Shown: positions 31,964-40,621 of the stretch, piece by piece
How the letters are laid out: each line of letters begins with the position of its first letter
How positions within the stretch are numbered: the first letter of the stretch is position 1
DNA from: Candidatus Cryptobacteroides avicola
GTDB lineage: Bacteria; Bacteroidota; Bacteroidia; Bacteroidales; UBA932
NCBI GenBank assembly: GCA_017695115.1
Contig: JADILV010000021.1
Location: forward strand, 62,001-126,000
Reading direction: 5' to 3'
DNA length: 64,000 bases
The notes under the pieces: model-generated
Told to the model about the DNA's origin: nothing
Seen by the model: only the letters and a program-made list of their open reading frames with translations
Databases searched by the model: none
Made by a program: the position numbers and the translations under genes

Positions 31964-33290
31964 ATTTGCAGACCATAATGTCCAGAATCATGGAATCCGC
32001 GTTCTGCATGCCTACAGAACCGATGCGGCCCAGGTTCCGGATAGTTTTTTCTATATCCTTTTCAATGATCCCGTCGTGCTCTGATATGCAGATTCCGTCC
32101 ATGGCGAGGACGGCGGACTGGATTGCGGACGATACTCCCGATGCCACTTTCATCGCGCAGCCGACTTTGGCTCCGTCGCATACCATGCCTGTGATGTTTC
32201 CTATCATGTTCTTTACGGCCGAACAGACCTGCTGATAGTTTCCTCCGCGCAGGGAAGTGATTCCGCAGGCCGCTCCGGTAGATGCGATTACGCATCCGCA
32301 CAATGCCGACAGTTTGCCCAGATAGCCTTTTATGTGTATTGCAGTCAGGTGGCTCAGGACGAGCGCCCTGGCCAGCTGCTCTTGTGGCACTTCGTATTTG
32401 ATGGCGTATGCGATGACAGGCATGGTTACGGTTATACCCTGGTTCCCGCTGCCTGAATTGCTCATGGCTGGAAGCGTACATCCGGCCATGCGGGCATCGG
32501 AAGCCGCGGCGGTCAGTGCCATGGCGTAGCTCATGAAATCATTGCCGAACACTTCCTTGTATTGCCCGGAATTGATGGTCTTTCCTACTTTGAGTCCGTA
32601 ATCCCCTGAAAGACCTTCGAGAGCGAGTTTGAGATTGAGATCCCTGGATTCCAGTATGAATTCTATATCTTCATATCCTACGGTGCCGGCAAAGTCGTAT
32701 ATTTCCTTGAGAGTCAGCTTGTAATCGAGAGTGCTCTTGCCTGTGGCCCCGGTTTCTCCGGTTCCTGGCTGGGTGCAGTGAAGGACATTCCCGTCGAAAC
32801 TTGTCTCCACTATATTGTCATGGTCGTCTTCTATGACTGCCGATGACGAATGGTCGTCTTCTACCGAAACCGTGACTTTCGCGTAAAGCTTGTGCCCCGT
32901 TTCCGTGTGTCTGACCTTGATCCGGCAAGAGTCTGCAAGTTCTTTTGCCCGGGATACGGATTCTCCGCTGAGTTCATGGAGGACTTCAAGTCCGTATTCC
33001 GATTTTCCGCATACTGCACCCAGAGCCGCAGCTATCTGCAGTCCCACCATTCCGGTCCCCGGTATTCCCACTCCCATGCCGTTTTTGAGCATGTTCCCGC
33101 TGACTTCGACAAGTACGTTGAAATCAGCGTGCGCCCTCCACTTCTCTGTACGGCAGTCCGGACACTGCTCCATGAGGATTTCTACCGCCTTTGCCGCAGC
33201 GAGCGCCACGGCTATCGGTTCCGTACATCCGAGTGCCGGCTTTACTTCTTTCTTTATAAGTTCTATGATTTCAGCTTCCCGTGGTGTCAT
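31962..33290 (-). CDS. CyuA/YhaM-family (UPF0597) L-cysteine or L-serine desulfidase/deaminase-like protein
   Basis: A 442-residue protein of the family that includes CyuA/YhaM (L-cysteine desulfidase) and serine dehydratase alpha-like enzymes. Family segments: EVKPALGCTEPIAVALAAAKA at the N terminus, NVLVEVSGNMLKNGMGVGIPGT, TLPAMSNSGSGNQGITVTMPV and GGNYQQVCSAVKNMIGNITGMVCDGAKVGCAMKV near the end. It likely releases sulfide or ammonia from cysteine or serine using a cysteine-bound Fe-S cluster. Its ATG overlaps the stop of the upstream gene (ATGA), so translation is coupled. Exact substrate uncertain. Confidence 0.88.
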   Translation of the reverse strand: MTPREAEIIELIKKEVKPALGCTEPIAVALAAAKAVEILMEQCPDCRTEKWRAHADFNVLVEVSGNMLKNGMGVGIPGTGMVGLQIAAALGAVCGKSEYGLEVLHELSGESVSRAKELADSCRIKVRHTETGHKLYAKVTVSVEDDHSSSAVIEDDHDNIVETSFDGNVLHCTQPGTGETGATGKSTLDYKLTLKEIYDFAGTVGYEDIEFILESRDLNLKLALEGLSGDYGLKVGKTINSGQYKEVFGNDFMSYAMALTAAASDARMAGCTLPAMSNSGSGNQGITVTMPVIAYAIKYEVPQEQLARALVLSHLTAIHIKGYLGKLSALCGCVIASTGAACGITSLRGGNYQQVCSAVKNMIGNITGMVCDGAKVGCAMKVASGVSSAIQSAVLAMDGICISEHDGIIEKDIEKTIRNLGRIGSVGMQNADSMILDIMVCK

Positions 33291-36200
33291 AGGGCAAAAT
33301 ATTTAAGTGAAGATGATATGATGTCATAGATGGCTTCCGGCTGTTGCAGGGTCTCGACCGGGAAGCCTATGCAGACAGTCCTGTAGGTTCCTGCATCGTA
33401 GCGGATTCCTGCTGAAATCCGGGTGTCGCGGTACTTCAGGATGGTCTTTGCCGAGTCTGAGGCAGGTGCGAGCCCGTCCGGAGTTTCTACACTGTATATC
33501 GTGGAGTTGGGTCTGTTGGCAAAAGTCATCACCCTGCCCGGATCTTCCATGCTGAATCCTGAAAGATATTCCGGTACGGCAGAGACAGCGGCACTTTTAC
33601 TGGCATAGTTGCATATCCAGCTATAGCCGAGAACTTTCCGTGCGAATTTTATTGAATTGGCCTTGAAAGTGCTGTCGCACCTGACAGGGAAAACGCAGTC
33701 CCATACGTCGGTACCTATATTGGCTCCGGATATCAGGATGTTTCCTCCGTTTTCAGTGTATGACCTGATGGCATCCTGCATTTCCAGAGGGAATACTCTG
33801 AATTTGTCTCTGACCGCTCCTCTTCCGGTCATTGTAGTCACCTGCTTGCCGCAGATCATATCGGTGCTCCATGCCTGCTGCCTGAGAGTAGAGTCTGATA
33901 CAAAGGCTTTTGCGCTGGCTGAGAAGAAAGGATAGCCTGCTGCAAGCACGGCCTTTCCATGTACATACGGATAGTCGAATGTATTGCCGGCAACAGTCTT
34001 TCCGGCATAATCCGAGTAGGAGGCCCCGAAGCCTGCGTTATCATCGTCCGTCCATGGCATTGACCTGCGGTACTGGTACATTTCACCTATATACGTGAAG
34101 TCTCTCATATAAGGGACTCCGCTGTCGAGGGTATTGTCAAAACCTGCGTATTGCGGTGTGTCGAACCATGCCGGGCATGACACCCTGTCGAAATTGTTTA
34201 CAATGAGTACGGCGCTGTCGACCTGATGGCGGCGGTTTCCGGCCGCGTCATGTTTATACCCCTCCGGCAGCCCGATACTCAGGGTCTCGCTCGGGAATCC
34301 GATGCCGCCGCTGTTATATGCCGCTATGCGGTAACTGTATATATGTCCGGGCCGTATAGGGACTTCGGCGGCCGTCATGCCTCCGGAAGTGCTGAAGGTT
34401 CTGACCGGCTTTCCTGTGTCGAAAGCCCCGTCATCGACTTTCGTATACAGGATATAGTTTTCTGCCGTAGCCGTAGGCTCCAGGGTATCGGCCGTTTCTT
34501 TCCAGCTCAGGAATGCGTGCGAACTGCCGTTTTTCATCCTGAACCTGACCGAGAAGGAATTTACAGGAAGGGGCTGGACCGCATAGTCGCATCCGTATCT
34601 GTTGCTGAGGTATTTGAGTATGCCTTTATATACAGCTCTGCTTACGGTAAATCTGAAAGCGGGGTCAAGGCCGTGCTTCATGTCCGCAAAGTTCTGGTGC
34701 GACATCACTTCGAGCAGCATTGTGGGCACCCCTGTCGTGCGCGATTCGCTGTATGAGCGGTCCCATATATGTCTTCGGCTCCATAATGAGTCATAGCCTG
34801 CCCTCAAGTCATGTACTACCTGGCTTTGCACCAGATCAGTGAGTTCCCTGCTTGTCATTCTGCTGCTCCTGTCCGGAAATCTGCTGCTGTTCTCGCACAG
34901 AAGGGTGTATATTCCGAGCGTACCGATAATCGAGTCTCCGGGACTTGTCCCGGCATCGGAATGGAATGCAAAAGCCATGTCTATGGGGATGTGCCTGCCT
35001 TCTCCTTTCGGATTTACGGAAGAGCCTCCGCTGAGTTCCTGCACCCATTTGCCTCGGGACATGAAATCATCCATGTAATCGTCCAGCTGTTTGTTCTGGC
35101 TGTACACCGAAGTGTCGGACCCGGCCCACTGCATCCAGTATCTTGCCCCTTCGGCGAATCTTGGCATTCCGGACAGTTCAGGTGCGGCTATGGAGTCGTT
35201 CTGGCATTTCCGTGCTATATTTCCGTATCCGCCGCCTATTTTCACGGCATCGGCCGTGACGGTTTTTCCCGGAACGAAAGTCCGTCCTGCAGGGGAGACA
35301 TTGTCCAATGTGACTTTTCCTCCGGTACCTTTCCCGAACTCGAATGTCCCGAGATATATCCAGGTCCCGCCGCCCATTGTCTGGTTGACTATGAAATGGG
35401 TTTCCCCTCCGAGATGTTTTACCGTGTAATGTGCGGATTCGGTACTGTTCGGAAGGGTCTTGTATGATACGTAAACCGCATATTCTCCTCTTTCAGGGAT
35501 ATCGGGAGTCCAGACGGCAGAGGCTTTCCCTCCTTTTTGTCTTGCGGAAATACACTCTGCCTTCCTTGCAGAGCCTGCCCGGAACGGGTTCTCGTCTGCC
35601 GTATAGGTCTGGAGCGTGTCTGCAAAACCGCATCCTGCGTCTTCCCATTCTCCTGTTTCAGTGTAAATCCCGGAAGTCCTTATATACGGTCCCGCCGTGG
35701 AGTCCGGGGTGAAGTGAGGGTCGTTGTCCGTGATGATTTCAACTGTCTGCAGATCCCTTTCCCTGGGCAGCATCACTACGCATCCTGCGTTCTCCAGCAT
35801 AGGTACAAGGAACGGCAGTACAAAGCCTGATGTGAACAGGTCTTCTACAGTCTGGAACAGGCACGGCCTCTGCCATTCCCATCTTCCGGTCTTCTGTTCG
35901 TAGTACCGCCCGTGGCTGTTCCATAGCGCTATATGCCTGCCCTGCAGTCCGTCCCTGAATTCCGGCAGGTCAGGATTTTCAACCAGAGGGACACTGCCGG
36001 CCCTTCTGTCCCTGACCTTGAACGGTGTCTTGTCCGGCTGCCCGTCATTGCCGGGACTGCCGGTTACAAGTTCGGACATGCGTGTGCGGCCGCAGTATAT
36101 TTCGCCTACATCGTATCTTGAATATTCTTGTGGAAACAGTTCCTTGAGACTTTCCCTGAACCATCTGTATGTGTCGCTGCGCCATGGGCAGTCTCCAAGA

Positions 36201-36412
36201 CTGCGTGTAAAATAGAAGTCGAGGGAATTCCCTCTTTTCATGACCGCCCTGATTGCAAGTTCGTTCTTTACCGTGGTCTTTTCCTGGATAAGAGAATCCA
36301 GAGTGCGGCACACCGGCTTGAATTCATCGGCGATCCTGCTCTGGGACATGGCAGGGACCAGCCCTGAGACCACCAGCATGGAGATGCTGCACAATAATGT
36401 TCTGATTGTCAT
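33287..36412 (-). CDS. Secreted golvesin-like/N-acetylmuramoyl-L-alanine amidase-like protein (often labelled xanthan lyase)
   Basis: A 1041-residue exported protein (MTIRTLLCSISMLVVSGLVPAMSQ). Databases often call such proteins xanthan lyase, but no lyase fold is visible. An amidase_3-like scaffold can be traced: RHIALWNSHGRYYEQ near residue 180, DMAFAFHSDAG near 480 and LLEVMSHQNFADMKHG near 575. A golvesin-like domain (YAVYVSYKTLPNSTESAHYTVKHLGGETHFIVNQTMGGGTW) is inserted around 310-400, and an FnIII-like stretch follows before a C-terminal domain. Likely acts on peptidoglycan or an envelope polymer. Fourth of the unusual operon order: 21 bp after the VanZ-like gene and overlapping the CyuA-like gene by 4 bp. 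Confidence 0.7.
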   Translation of the reverse strand: MTIRTLLCSISMLVVSGLVPAMSQSRIADEFKPVCRTLDSLIQEKTTVKNELAIRAVMKRGNSLDFYFTRSLGDCPWRSDTYRWFRESLKELFPQEYSRYDVGEIYCGRTRMSELVTGSPGNDGQPDKTPFKVRDRRAGSVPLVENPDLPEFRDGLQGRHIALWNSHGRYYEQKTGRWEWQRPCLFQTVEDLFTSGFVLPFLVPMLENAGCVVMLPRERDLQTVEIITDNDPHFTPDSTAGPYIRTSGIYTETGEWEDAGCGFADTLQTYTADENPFRAGSARKAECISARQKGGKASAVWTPDIPERGEYAVYVSYKTLPNSTESAHYTVKHLGGETHFIVNQTMGGGTWIYLGTFEFGKGTGGKVTLDNVSPAGRTFVPGKTVTADAVKIGGGYGNIARKCQNDSIAAPELSGMPRFAEGARYWMQWAGSDTSVYSQNKQLDDYMDDFMSRGKWVQELSGGSSVNPKGEGRHIPIDMAFAFHSDAGTSPGDSIIGTLGIYTLLCENSSRFPDRSSRMTSRELTDLVQSQVVHDLRAGYDSLWSRRHIWDRSYSESRTTGVPTMLLEVMSHQNFADMKHGLDPAFRFTVSRAVYKGILKYLSNRYGCDYAVQPLPVNSFSVRFRMKNGSSHAFLSWKETADTLEPTATAENYILYTKVDDGAFDTGKPVRTFSTSGGMTAAEVPIRPGHIYSYRIAAYNSGGIGFPSETLSIGLPEGYKHDAAGNRRHQVDSAVLIVNNFDRVSCPAWFDTPQYAGFDNTLDSGVPYMRDFTYIGEMYQYRRSMPWTDDDNAGFGASYSDYAGKTVAGNTFDYPYVHGKAVLAAGYPFFSASAKAFVSDSTLRQQAWSTDMICGKQVTTMTGRGAVRDKFRVFPLEMQDAIRSYTENGGNILISGANIGTDVWDCVFPVRCDSTFKANSIKFARKVLGYSWICNYASKSAAVSAVPEYLSGFSMEDPGRVMTFANRPNSTIYSVETPDGLAPASDSAKTILKYRDTRISAGIRYDAGTYRTVCIGFPVETLQQPEAIYDIISSSLKYFAL

Positions 36413-36433
36413 CTGTCCTGCTCCTGAAAAATC

Positions 36434-36859
36434 CTAATGTCCGTCTTTTCCTGTCTTTTTCCTGCCCTGCACGGCCAGCCAGAGTATGAGAGTGGCGACA
36501 GAGCCCGCAAAAAGGCCCAGACAGTCTGCCCTGAAGTCATTTATGTCGCAGCTCCTGTAGTCCGTCAGTCCCTGGATGAGTTCTATCCCGCCTCCTATGA
36601 AGACGCCGCCGGCGAGCACGGCCAGCAGGAACCCGATGAATTTCACGGGACTCCAGCTTGCCTTGCAGAAGACAAGCGTGATGAGTGCTGGATAAGGGAA
36701 GAACATCAGGAAATGCGCAATCTTGTCTTTCGGTATCCCGAACCATTCCGCCGACATGTCTGTCTCCGGTCCGAAGTTGAGGAAACAGAGAAGACATACC
36801 GATATTATGTATAGTATCAGTAAAAGCCGTGAAAGATAGAATTTGAAATAACGTTTCAT
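36434..36859 (-). CDS. VanZ-like membrane protein
   Basis: A 141-residue inner-membrane protein with about four hydrophobic helices. The VanZ-family pattern is present: KDKIAHFLMFFPYPALITLVF (the conserved Lys-x-x-His in the second helix) and IELIQGLTDYRSCDINDFRADCLGLFAG (the ELxQ...R..DxxD segment). VanZ-like proteins are widespread, and this one has no van genes near it, so a resistance function is not implied. It is 7 bp after the APH-like kinase gene and 21 bp before the amidase-like gene, within the six-gene operon. Confidence 0.85.
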   Translation of the reverse strand: MKRYFKFYLSRLLLILYIISVCLLCFLNFGPETDMSAEWFGIPKDKIAHFLMFFPYPALITLVFCKASWSPVKFIGFLLAVLAGGVFIGGGIELIQGLTDYRSCDINDFRADCLGLFAGSVATLILWLAVQGRKKTGKDGH

Positions 36860-36866
36860 TACAGTC

Positions 36867-37961
36867 CTATCTTAAACATTCCATGACCGTATCCACCATG
36901 GCGCCATACTGGGATTCCATGCTTTGCAGAAGTCTGTACTGCGCCCTTGTCCGTACCAGGTTATGTTCCGGATATGCGGTCTTGTAATATGTGTCCCCGT
37001 CGATATGGTCCATAAGGAACCTGAGTACCTGCTCGTAGGTTATATATCTTGCGGAGAAGGCCAGATACTCTTTTTCGCATTCCGTTAAACTGTCTTTTCT
37101 CTGGGAAAGATAGCCTCTGGTGTAGGCCCTGAACATATCCGGCGACATCGAGACTCTGGAAAGGTCCGTGTCATCTTCTTTACCTGTATTGGTGTAGGAC
37201 CGTATGGCATCTCCGAAATCGTTGAGTGACGTGCTGCTCATACAGGTGTCGAGATCTATTACGCAGAGAACGTCATTTGTATTCTTGTCAAAAAGGATGT
37301 TGCTGATTTTCGTGTCGTTGTGGGTTACACGTGTAGGTATGGCGCCGTTTTCGACCAGTGTCCAGAAATCCAGCATTTCCTTTCGGCGGCTTTCAATCCA
37401 TCCGATTTCCTCGGACAGGTTTTTCACCCTTCCTGCGGCATCGCGCCTGAGGGCCTCGTCCCACTGGGTGAATCTCCATCTGATATTGTGGAATCCCTTG
37501 ATGGTTTCGTTCAGAGGAGTGGTGAAGTCAGCGAGCATGGTCTGGAATTTACCTATGCCCTTGCCTCCCTTGAAGGCAAGCTCAGGAGTATCGGCAGACT
37601 CGTAAGTGACAGAGCCTTCGATGAAGACGGTCATCGCCCAATAGTTTCCGGACATGTCCTTGTAGTAGAGGCCTCCGTCTGTCCTTTTTACGACTGTCAT
37701 GGCCTCTCTCATCGGGTCTCCGCCTTCTTCCGTGATTTTTTTCTTCAGGTGCTCCGTAACGGAAAGGATATTCTGCATCATGCCGGGAATATCCGGGAAT
37801 ACATTGTGGTTCTTTCTCTGCAGGATATATCTTCTCCCGCTTTCAGTGCCGACAATGAAAGTGTCGTTGATGAAACCGGGCCCGAGCGGCCTGACCGAAG
37901 TGGCGGCACTTTCCGTTGAAAACATCGATACGATGTCCTGTAGGTCTTTATTTCCTATCAT
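36867..37961 (-). CDS. APH-fold phosphotransferase, N-acetylhexosamine kinase-like
   Basis: A 364-residue kinase of the aminoglycoside/choline-kinase superfamily. The nucleotide loop region GFINDTFIVGTESGRRYILQRKNHNVF is at the N terminus. The catalytic loop RVTHNDTKISNILFD (H-N-D-x4-N) and metal-binding VIDLDTCMSS lie near residues 215-245. It resembles the NahK-like family of N-acetylhexosamine 1-kinases rather than true resistance enzymes, but substrate assignment needs more than sequence. It is co-directional with the CBM9-like gene (42 bp) and the VanZ-like gene (7 bp). Confidence 0.75.
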   Translation of the reverse strand: MIGNKDLQDIVSMFSTESAATSVRPLGPGFINDTFIVGTESGRRYILQRKNHNVFPDIPGMMQNILSVTEHLKKKITEEGGDPMREAMTVVKRTDGGLYYKDMSGNYWAMTVFIEGSVTYESADTPELAFKGGKGIGKFQTMLADFTTPLNETIKGFHNIRWRFTQWDEALRRDAAGRVKNLSEEIGWIESRRKEMLDFWTLVENGAIPTRVTHNDTKISNILFDKNTNDVLCVIDLDTCMSSTSLNDFGDAIRSYTNTGKEDDTDLSRVSMSPDMFRAYTRGYLSQRKDSLTECEKEYLAFSARYITYEQVLRFLMDHIDGDTYYKTAYPEHNLVRTRAQYRLLQSMESQYGAMVDTVMECLR

Positions 37962-38003
37962 GATGTTCCTTTTGTTTTATGTGGTCGTTGTATTCTGCCG
38001 GCA

Positions 38004-38648
38004 TCAGAACAGAAGTTCCCCGAAGAAATCCGGACGGTGGAAGTCCGGGGTAGGGGACACGACCCTGTTCCATGCCAGAAAATGCGGATGGGCGGTCTTG
38101 TCTGCACATTTGTAGAAATTCGCCCTGATTGACGATGGCAGATGTGACGGGTCTATTCCTATCATTTCGAGTGGAACGGCCATGCCGACACTCCATCCGA
38201 AGATTTTTCCGGACAGGTCTCTCTGCTTTCTGGCGAGAGTGGAATATCTGGTCACATCAGCCAGCCTTTCGGGCGGATAATGCGTGCAGTCCTCCCTGTT
38301 CCTGCGTTTTGCCCCCAGAAGGGTGCCGATGCAGTTCATCTCGAAATTGTAATATGTGCCGTCGTGCGGGTCCGATGCAAAGAATTCACAGCAGCTGTCC
38401 TCCCATACCGGGCCGTTGTCTTCGAGGGCCATTGCCCTGAGGTCCAGACATCTGATATGGTACAGAACGGCGATGTGGGTCCTGCTCCTCGCTATGGCAA
38501 AAGAAGTGTCGGGGTGGTAAGGGAACCGGTCCGGCCAGCATACTTCCCCTATGAAAGATTTGGCTCCGCCTGTTTCCAGTGCCATGTCCAGATCTTCATA
38601 AGGCATCTTTTCGAGATTCTCGATAAACGGGATTTTCAGGGTCTTCAT
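38004..38648 (-). CDS. Carbohydrate-binding family 9-like cytoplasmic protein
   Basis: A 214-residue protein with a CBM9-like fold and no signal peptide, so it is cytoplasmic. The family pattern FAIARSRTHIAVLYHIRCLDLRAMALEDNGPVWEDSCCEFFASDP and YYNFEMNCIGTLLGAKR is present, with GWSVGMAVPLEMIGI and the C-terminal RANFYKCADKTAHPHFLAWN. It begins 2 bp after the ABC transporter stop, so the two genes are tightly linked. This family is frequent in Bacteroidota and of unclear role; a related secreted version occurs at 51981-52631 in this same window. Confidence 0.8.
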   Translation of the reverse strand: MKTLKIPFIENLEKMPYEDLDMALETGGAKSFIGEVCWPDRFPYHPDTSFAIARSRTHIAVLYHIRCLDLRAMALEDNGPVWEDSCCEFFASDPHDGTYYNFEMNCIGTLLGAKRRNREDCTHYPPERLADVTRYSTLARKQRDLSGKIFGWSVGMAVPLEMIGIDPSHLPSSIRANFYKCADKTAHPHFLAWNRVVSPTPDFHRPDFFGELLF

Positions 38649-38650
38649 GG

Positions 38651-40483
38651 CTATAAGGCTTGCATATCATTGAGTTTCTTGTAATAACCGTCCATCGCAA
38701 TGAGCTCTTCATGTCTGCCTCGCTCGACTATCTCACCTTCATGCAGTACGCATATTTCGTCAGCATTCTTGATGGTGGAAAGACGGTGTGCGATGGCGAT
38801 GGTGGTGCGTGAAGTCGTGAGCCTGTCCAGTGCTTCCTGTACCAGACGCTCCGATTCCGTATCCAGTGCAGAGGTCGCTTCATCCAGAATAAGGACAGGA
38901 GGGTTCTTGAGGATTGCCCTTGCGATGCTTATCCTCTGTCTCTGCCCTCCGGAGAGCTTGCTTCCGCGGTCTCCGATGTTGGTGTTGTACCCGTCTTCCT
39001 TCTCCATGATGAAGTCATGTGCGTTGGCGACCTTGGCGGCTGCTGTAACCTGTTCCATGGTCGCATTTTCTACACCGAATGCTATGTTGTTGAAAATGGT
39101 GTCGTTGAACAGGATGGCTTCCTGATTTACATTGCCGATCAGGCCGCGCAGATCCCTGATGCGGAAATCCTTTATATTTACTCCGTCAAGAGTTATCTCT
39201 CCGGAAGTGACGTCATGGTATCTCGGAATGAGGTCAACCAGCGTGGATTTCCCGGAACCGGACTGTCCGACCAGGGCCACGGTCTTTCCTTTAGGGATGG
39301 TGAGGTCGATGTTCTTGAGGACCGGTTTCCCGTTTTCGTAGCTGAAGCATACGTTGTGGAATTCTATCCTGTCATTGAATCCCGTCAGTTCGGCAGGGTG
39401 CTCCGATTCCTTGATGTTGTTCTCTGCCTTCAGTATCTTGTCCACACGTTCCATCGAGGCGAGACCTTTAGGGATGTTGTATCCTGCCCTGGCGAACTCT
39501 TTCAGAGGATTCAGCACGCTGTACAGGATTACCATATAGAAAATAAAGGTCGGGGCGTCGATCGGTGCGGAGTCGGAAAGGATGAGCGTGCCGCCGAACC
39601 ACAGGACTATCATGATCATTATTGTACCCAGGAATTCGCTCAGAGGATGGGCAAGCGCCTGTCTTGTGGATACTTTCCCGGAAGCGGTCCTGAGTTCGTT
39701 GCTGATTTTCGTGAACCTTTCCACCATTTTGTCTTCCGCTATGAAAGCCTTGATGATGCGGAGTCCTCCGAGTGTCTCTTCCAGCTGCGACATGGTGTCG
39801 CTCCATTTGCTTTGGGCTTCAAGTGACTGGCGTTTGAGTTTCTTGCCCACGACACCCATGCCCCATGCCATCAGAGGAACGACGAGCAGCGTGAACAGCG
39901 TGAGCTGCCAGCTGGTGTAGATCAGTGTCCCGAAGTAGAATATGATGAGAATCGGATTCTTTATGAGCATGTCAAGGGAACTGGTGATGGAATACTCTAT
40001 TTCTCCCACGTCACCGCTCATCCTGGCGATTATGTCCCCTTTCCTTTCCTGGGAAAAGAACCCGAGCGGAAGTCCCATCATCTTCTTGTATACCAATATC
40101 CTTATGTCTCTTACAACACCCGTTCTCAGAGGTATCATCACCGCGGAAGACCCGAAATAGCATGATGTTTTCAATGCCGTCATGATACCGAGGAAAAGTC
40201 CCAGGATCATGAGGGTGGCTGACCCTCCGAAACGGTCTATCATTATCGTGACATAATAATAGAGGTTGTTCTTGACCATGTCCACATTGAATGCTCCGCT
40301 GTCCCATGGGATGAACTCGTAGGTGGTGGTGTCCATCTTGAACAGTATCTGGAGAATGGGGATGATCAGGGTAAAGGAGAATATGTTGAAGATAGCCGAG
40401 AGGATGTTCAGGAATATCGCTCCTGCAAGGTATCTTTTATATGGTGACGCGAAGCGTTTGAGCAGCTGCCAGAATTCTTTCAT
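38651..40483 (-). CDS. ABC exporter, fused permease and ATPase (MsbA/LmrA-like)
   Basis: A 610-residue half-transporter with the six-helix membrane domain at the N terminus (residues ~15-320) and a nucleotide-binding domain at the C terminus. Walker A is GQSGSGKSTL, the signature is LSGGQRQRISIARAI, Walker B is VLILDEATSALD and the switch histidine sits in IAIAHRLSTI. The type is that of lipid A or multidrug exporters; acting as a homodimer is expected. First gene of the six-gene minus operon, with a promoter at 40506-40534. Substrate not predictable, but genes behind it suggest a lipid or envelope context. Confidence 0.93.
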   Translation of the reverse strand: MKEFWQLLKRFASPYKRYLAGAIFLNILSAIFNIFSFTLIIPILQILFKMDTTTYEFIPWDSGAFNVDMVKNNLYYYVTIMIDRFGGSATLMILGLFLGIMTALKTSCYFGSSAVMIPLRTGVVRDIRILVYKKMMGLPLGFFSQERKGDIIARMSGDVGEIEYSITSSLDMLIKNPILIIFYFGTLIYTSWQLTLFTLLVVPLMAWGMGVVGKKLKRQSLEAQSKWSDTMSQLEETLGGLRIIKAFIAEDKMVERFTKISNELRTASGKVSTRQALAHPLSEFLGTIMIMIVLWFGGTLILSDSAPIDAPTFIFYMVILYSVLNPLKEFARAGYNIPKGLASMERVDKILKAENNIKESEHPAELTGFNDRIEFHNVCFSYENGKPVLKNIDLTIPKGKTVALVGQSGSGKSTLVDLIPRYHDVTSGEITLDGVNIKDFRIRDLRGLIGNVNQEAILFNDTIFNNIAFGVENATMEQVTAAAKVANAHDFIMEKEDGYNTNIGDRGSKLSGGQRQRISIARAILKNPPVLILDEATSALDTESERLVQEALDRLTTSRTTIAIAHRLSTIKNADEICVLHEGEIVERGRHEELIAMDGYYKKLNDMQAL

Positions 40484-40505
40484 TGCAAAAATTTTGAATA
40501 ACCCA

Positions 40506-40534
40506 CAAAGATAACGGTTTTTCCGAAAATCAAA
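40506..40534 (-). promoter_or_regulatory. Promoter of the ABC exporter operon
   Basis: On the minus strand TTTG (40531-40534), 17-bp spacer, TATCTTTG (40506-40513), 23 nt before the ATG at 40483. Confidence 0.65.
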
Positions 40535-40621
40535 ACGGGACCTTGCCGGTTTATGCCCGGTATAGCCCCGCCTGTGGAAAACAAACGATCGGATAACCGG
40601 ATTTCTCCGGAATCCCTGACG

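Noticed and set aside
33287-36412. Xanthan lyase
   Set aside because: The common database name is not supported by a visible lyase fold; amidase-like and golvesin-like features are seen instead.
36434-36859. VanZ-like protein as glycopeptide-resistance gene
   Set aside because: No vanA/H/X/S/R genes near; VanZ-like proteins are common in Bacteroidota and are found here in an unrelated operon.
36867-37961. APH-fold protein as an aminoglycoside-resistance enzyme
   Set aside because: The sequence and operon context fit a sugar kinase (NahK-like); nothing indicates antibiotic modification.
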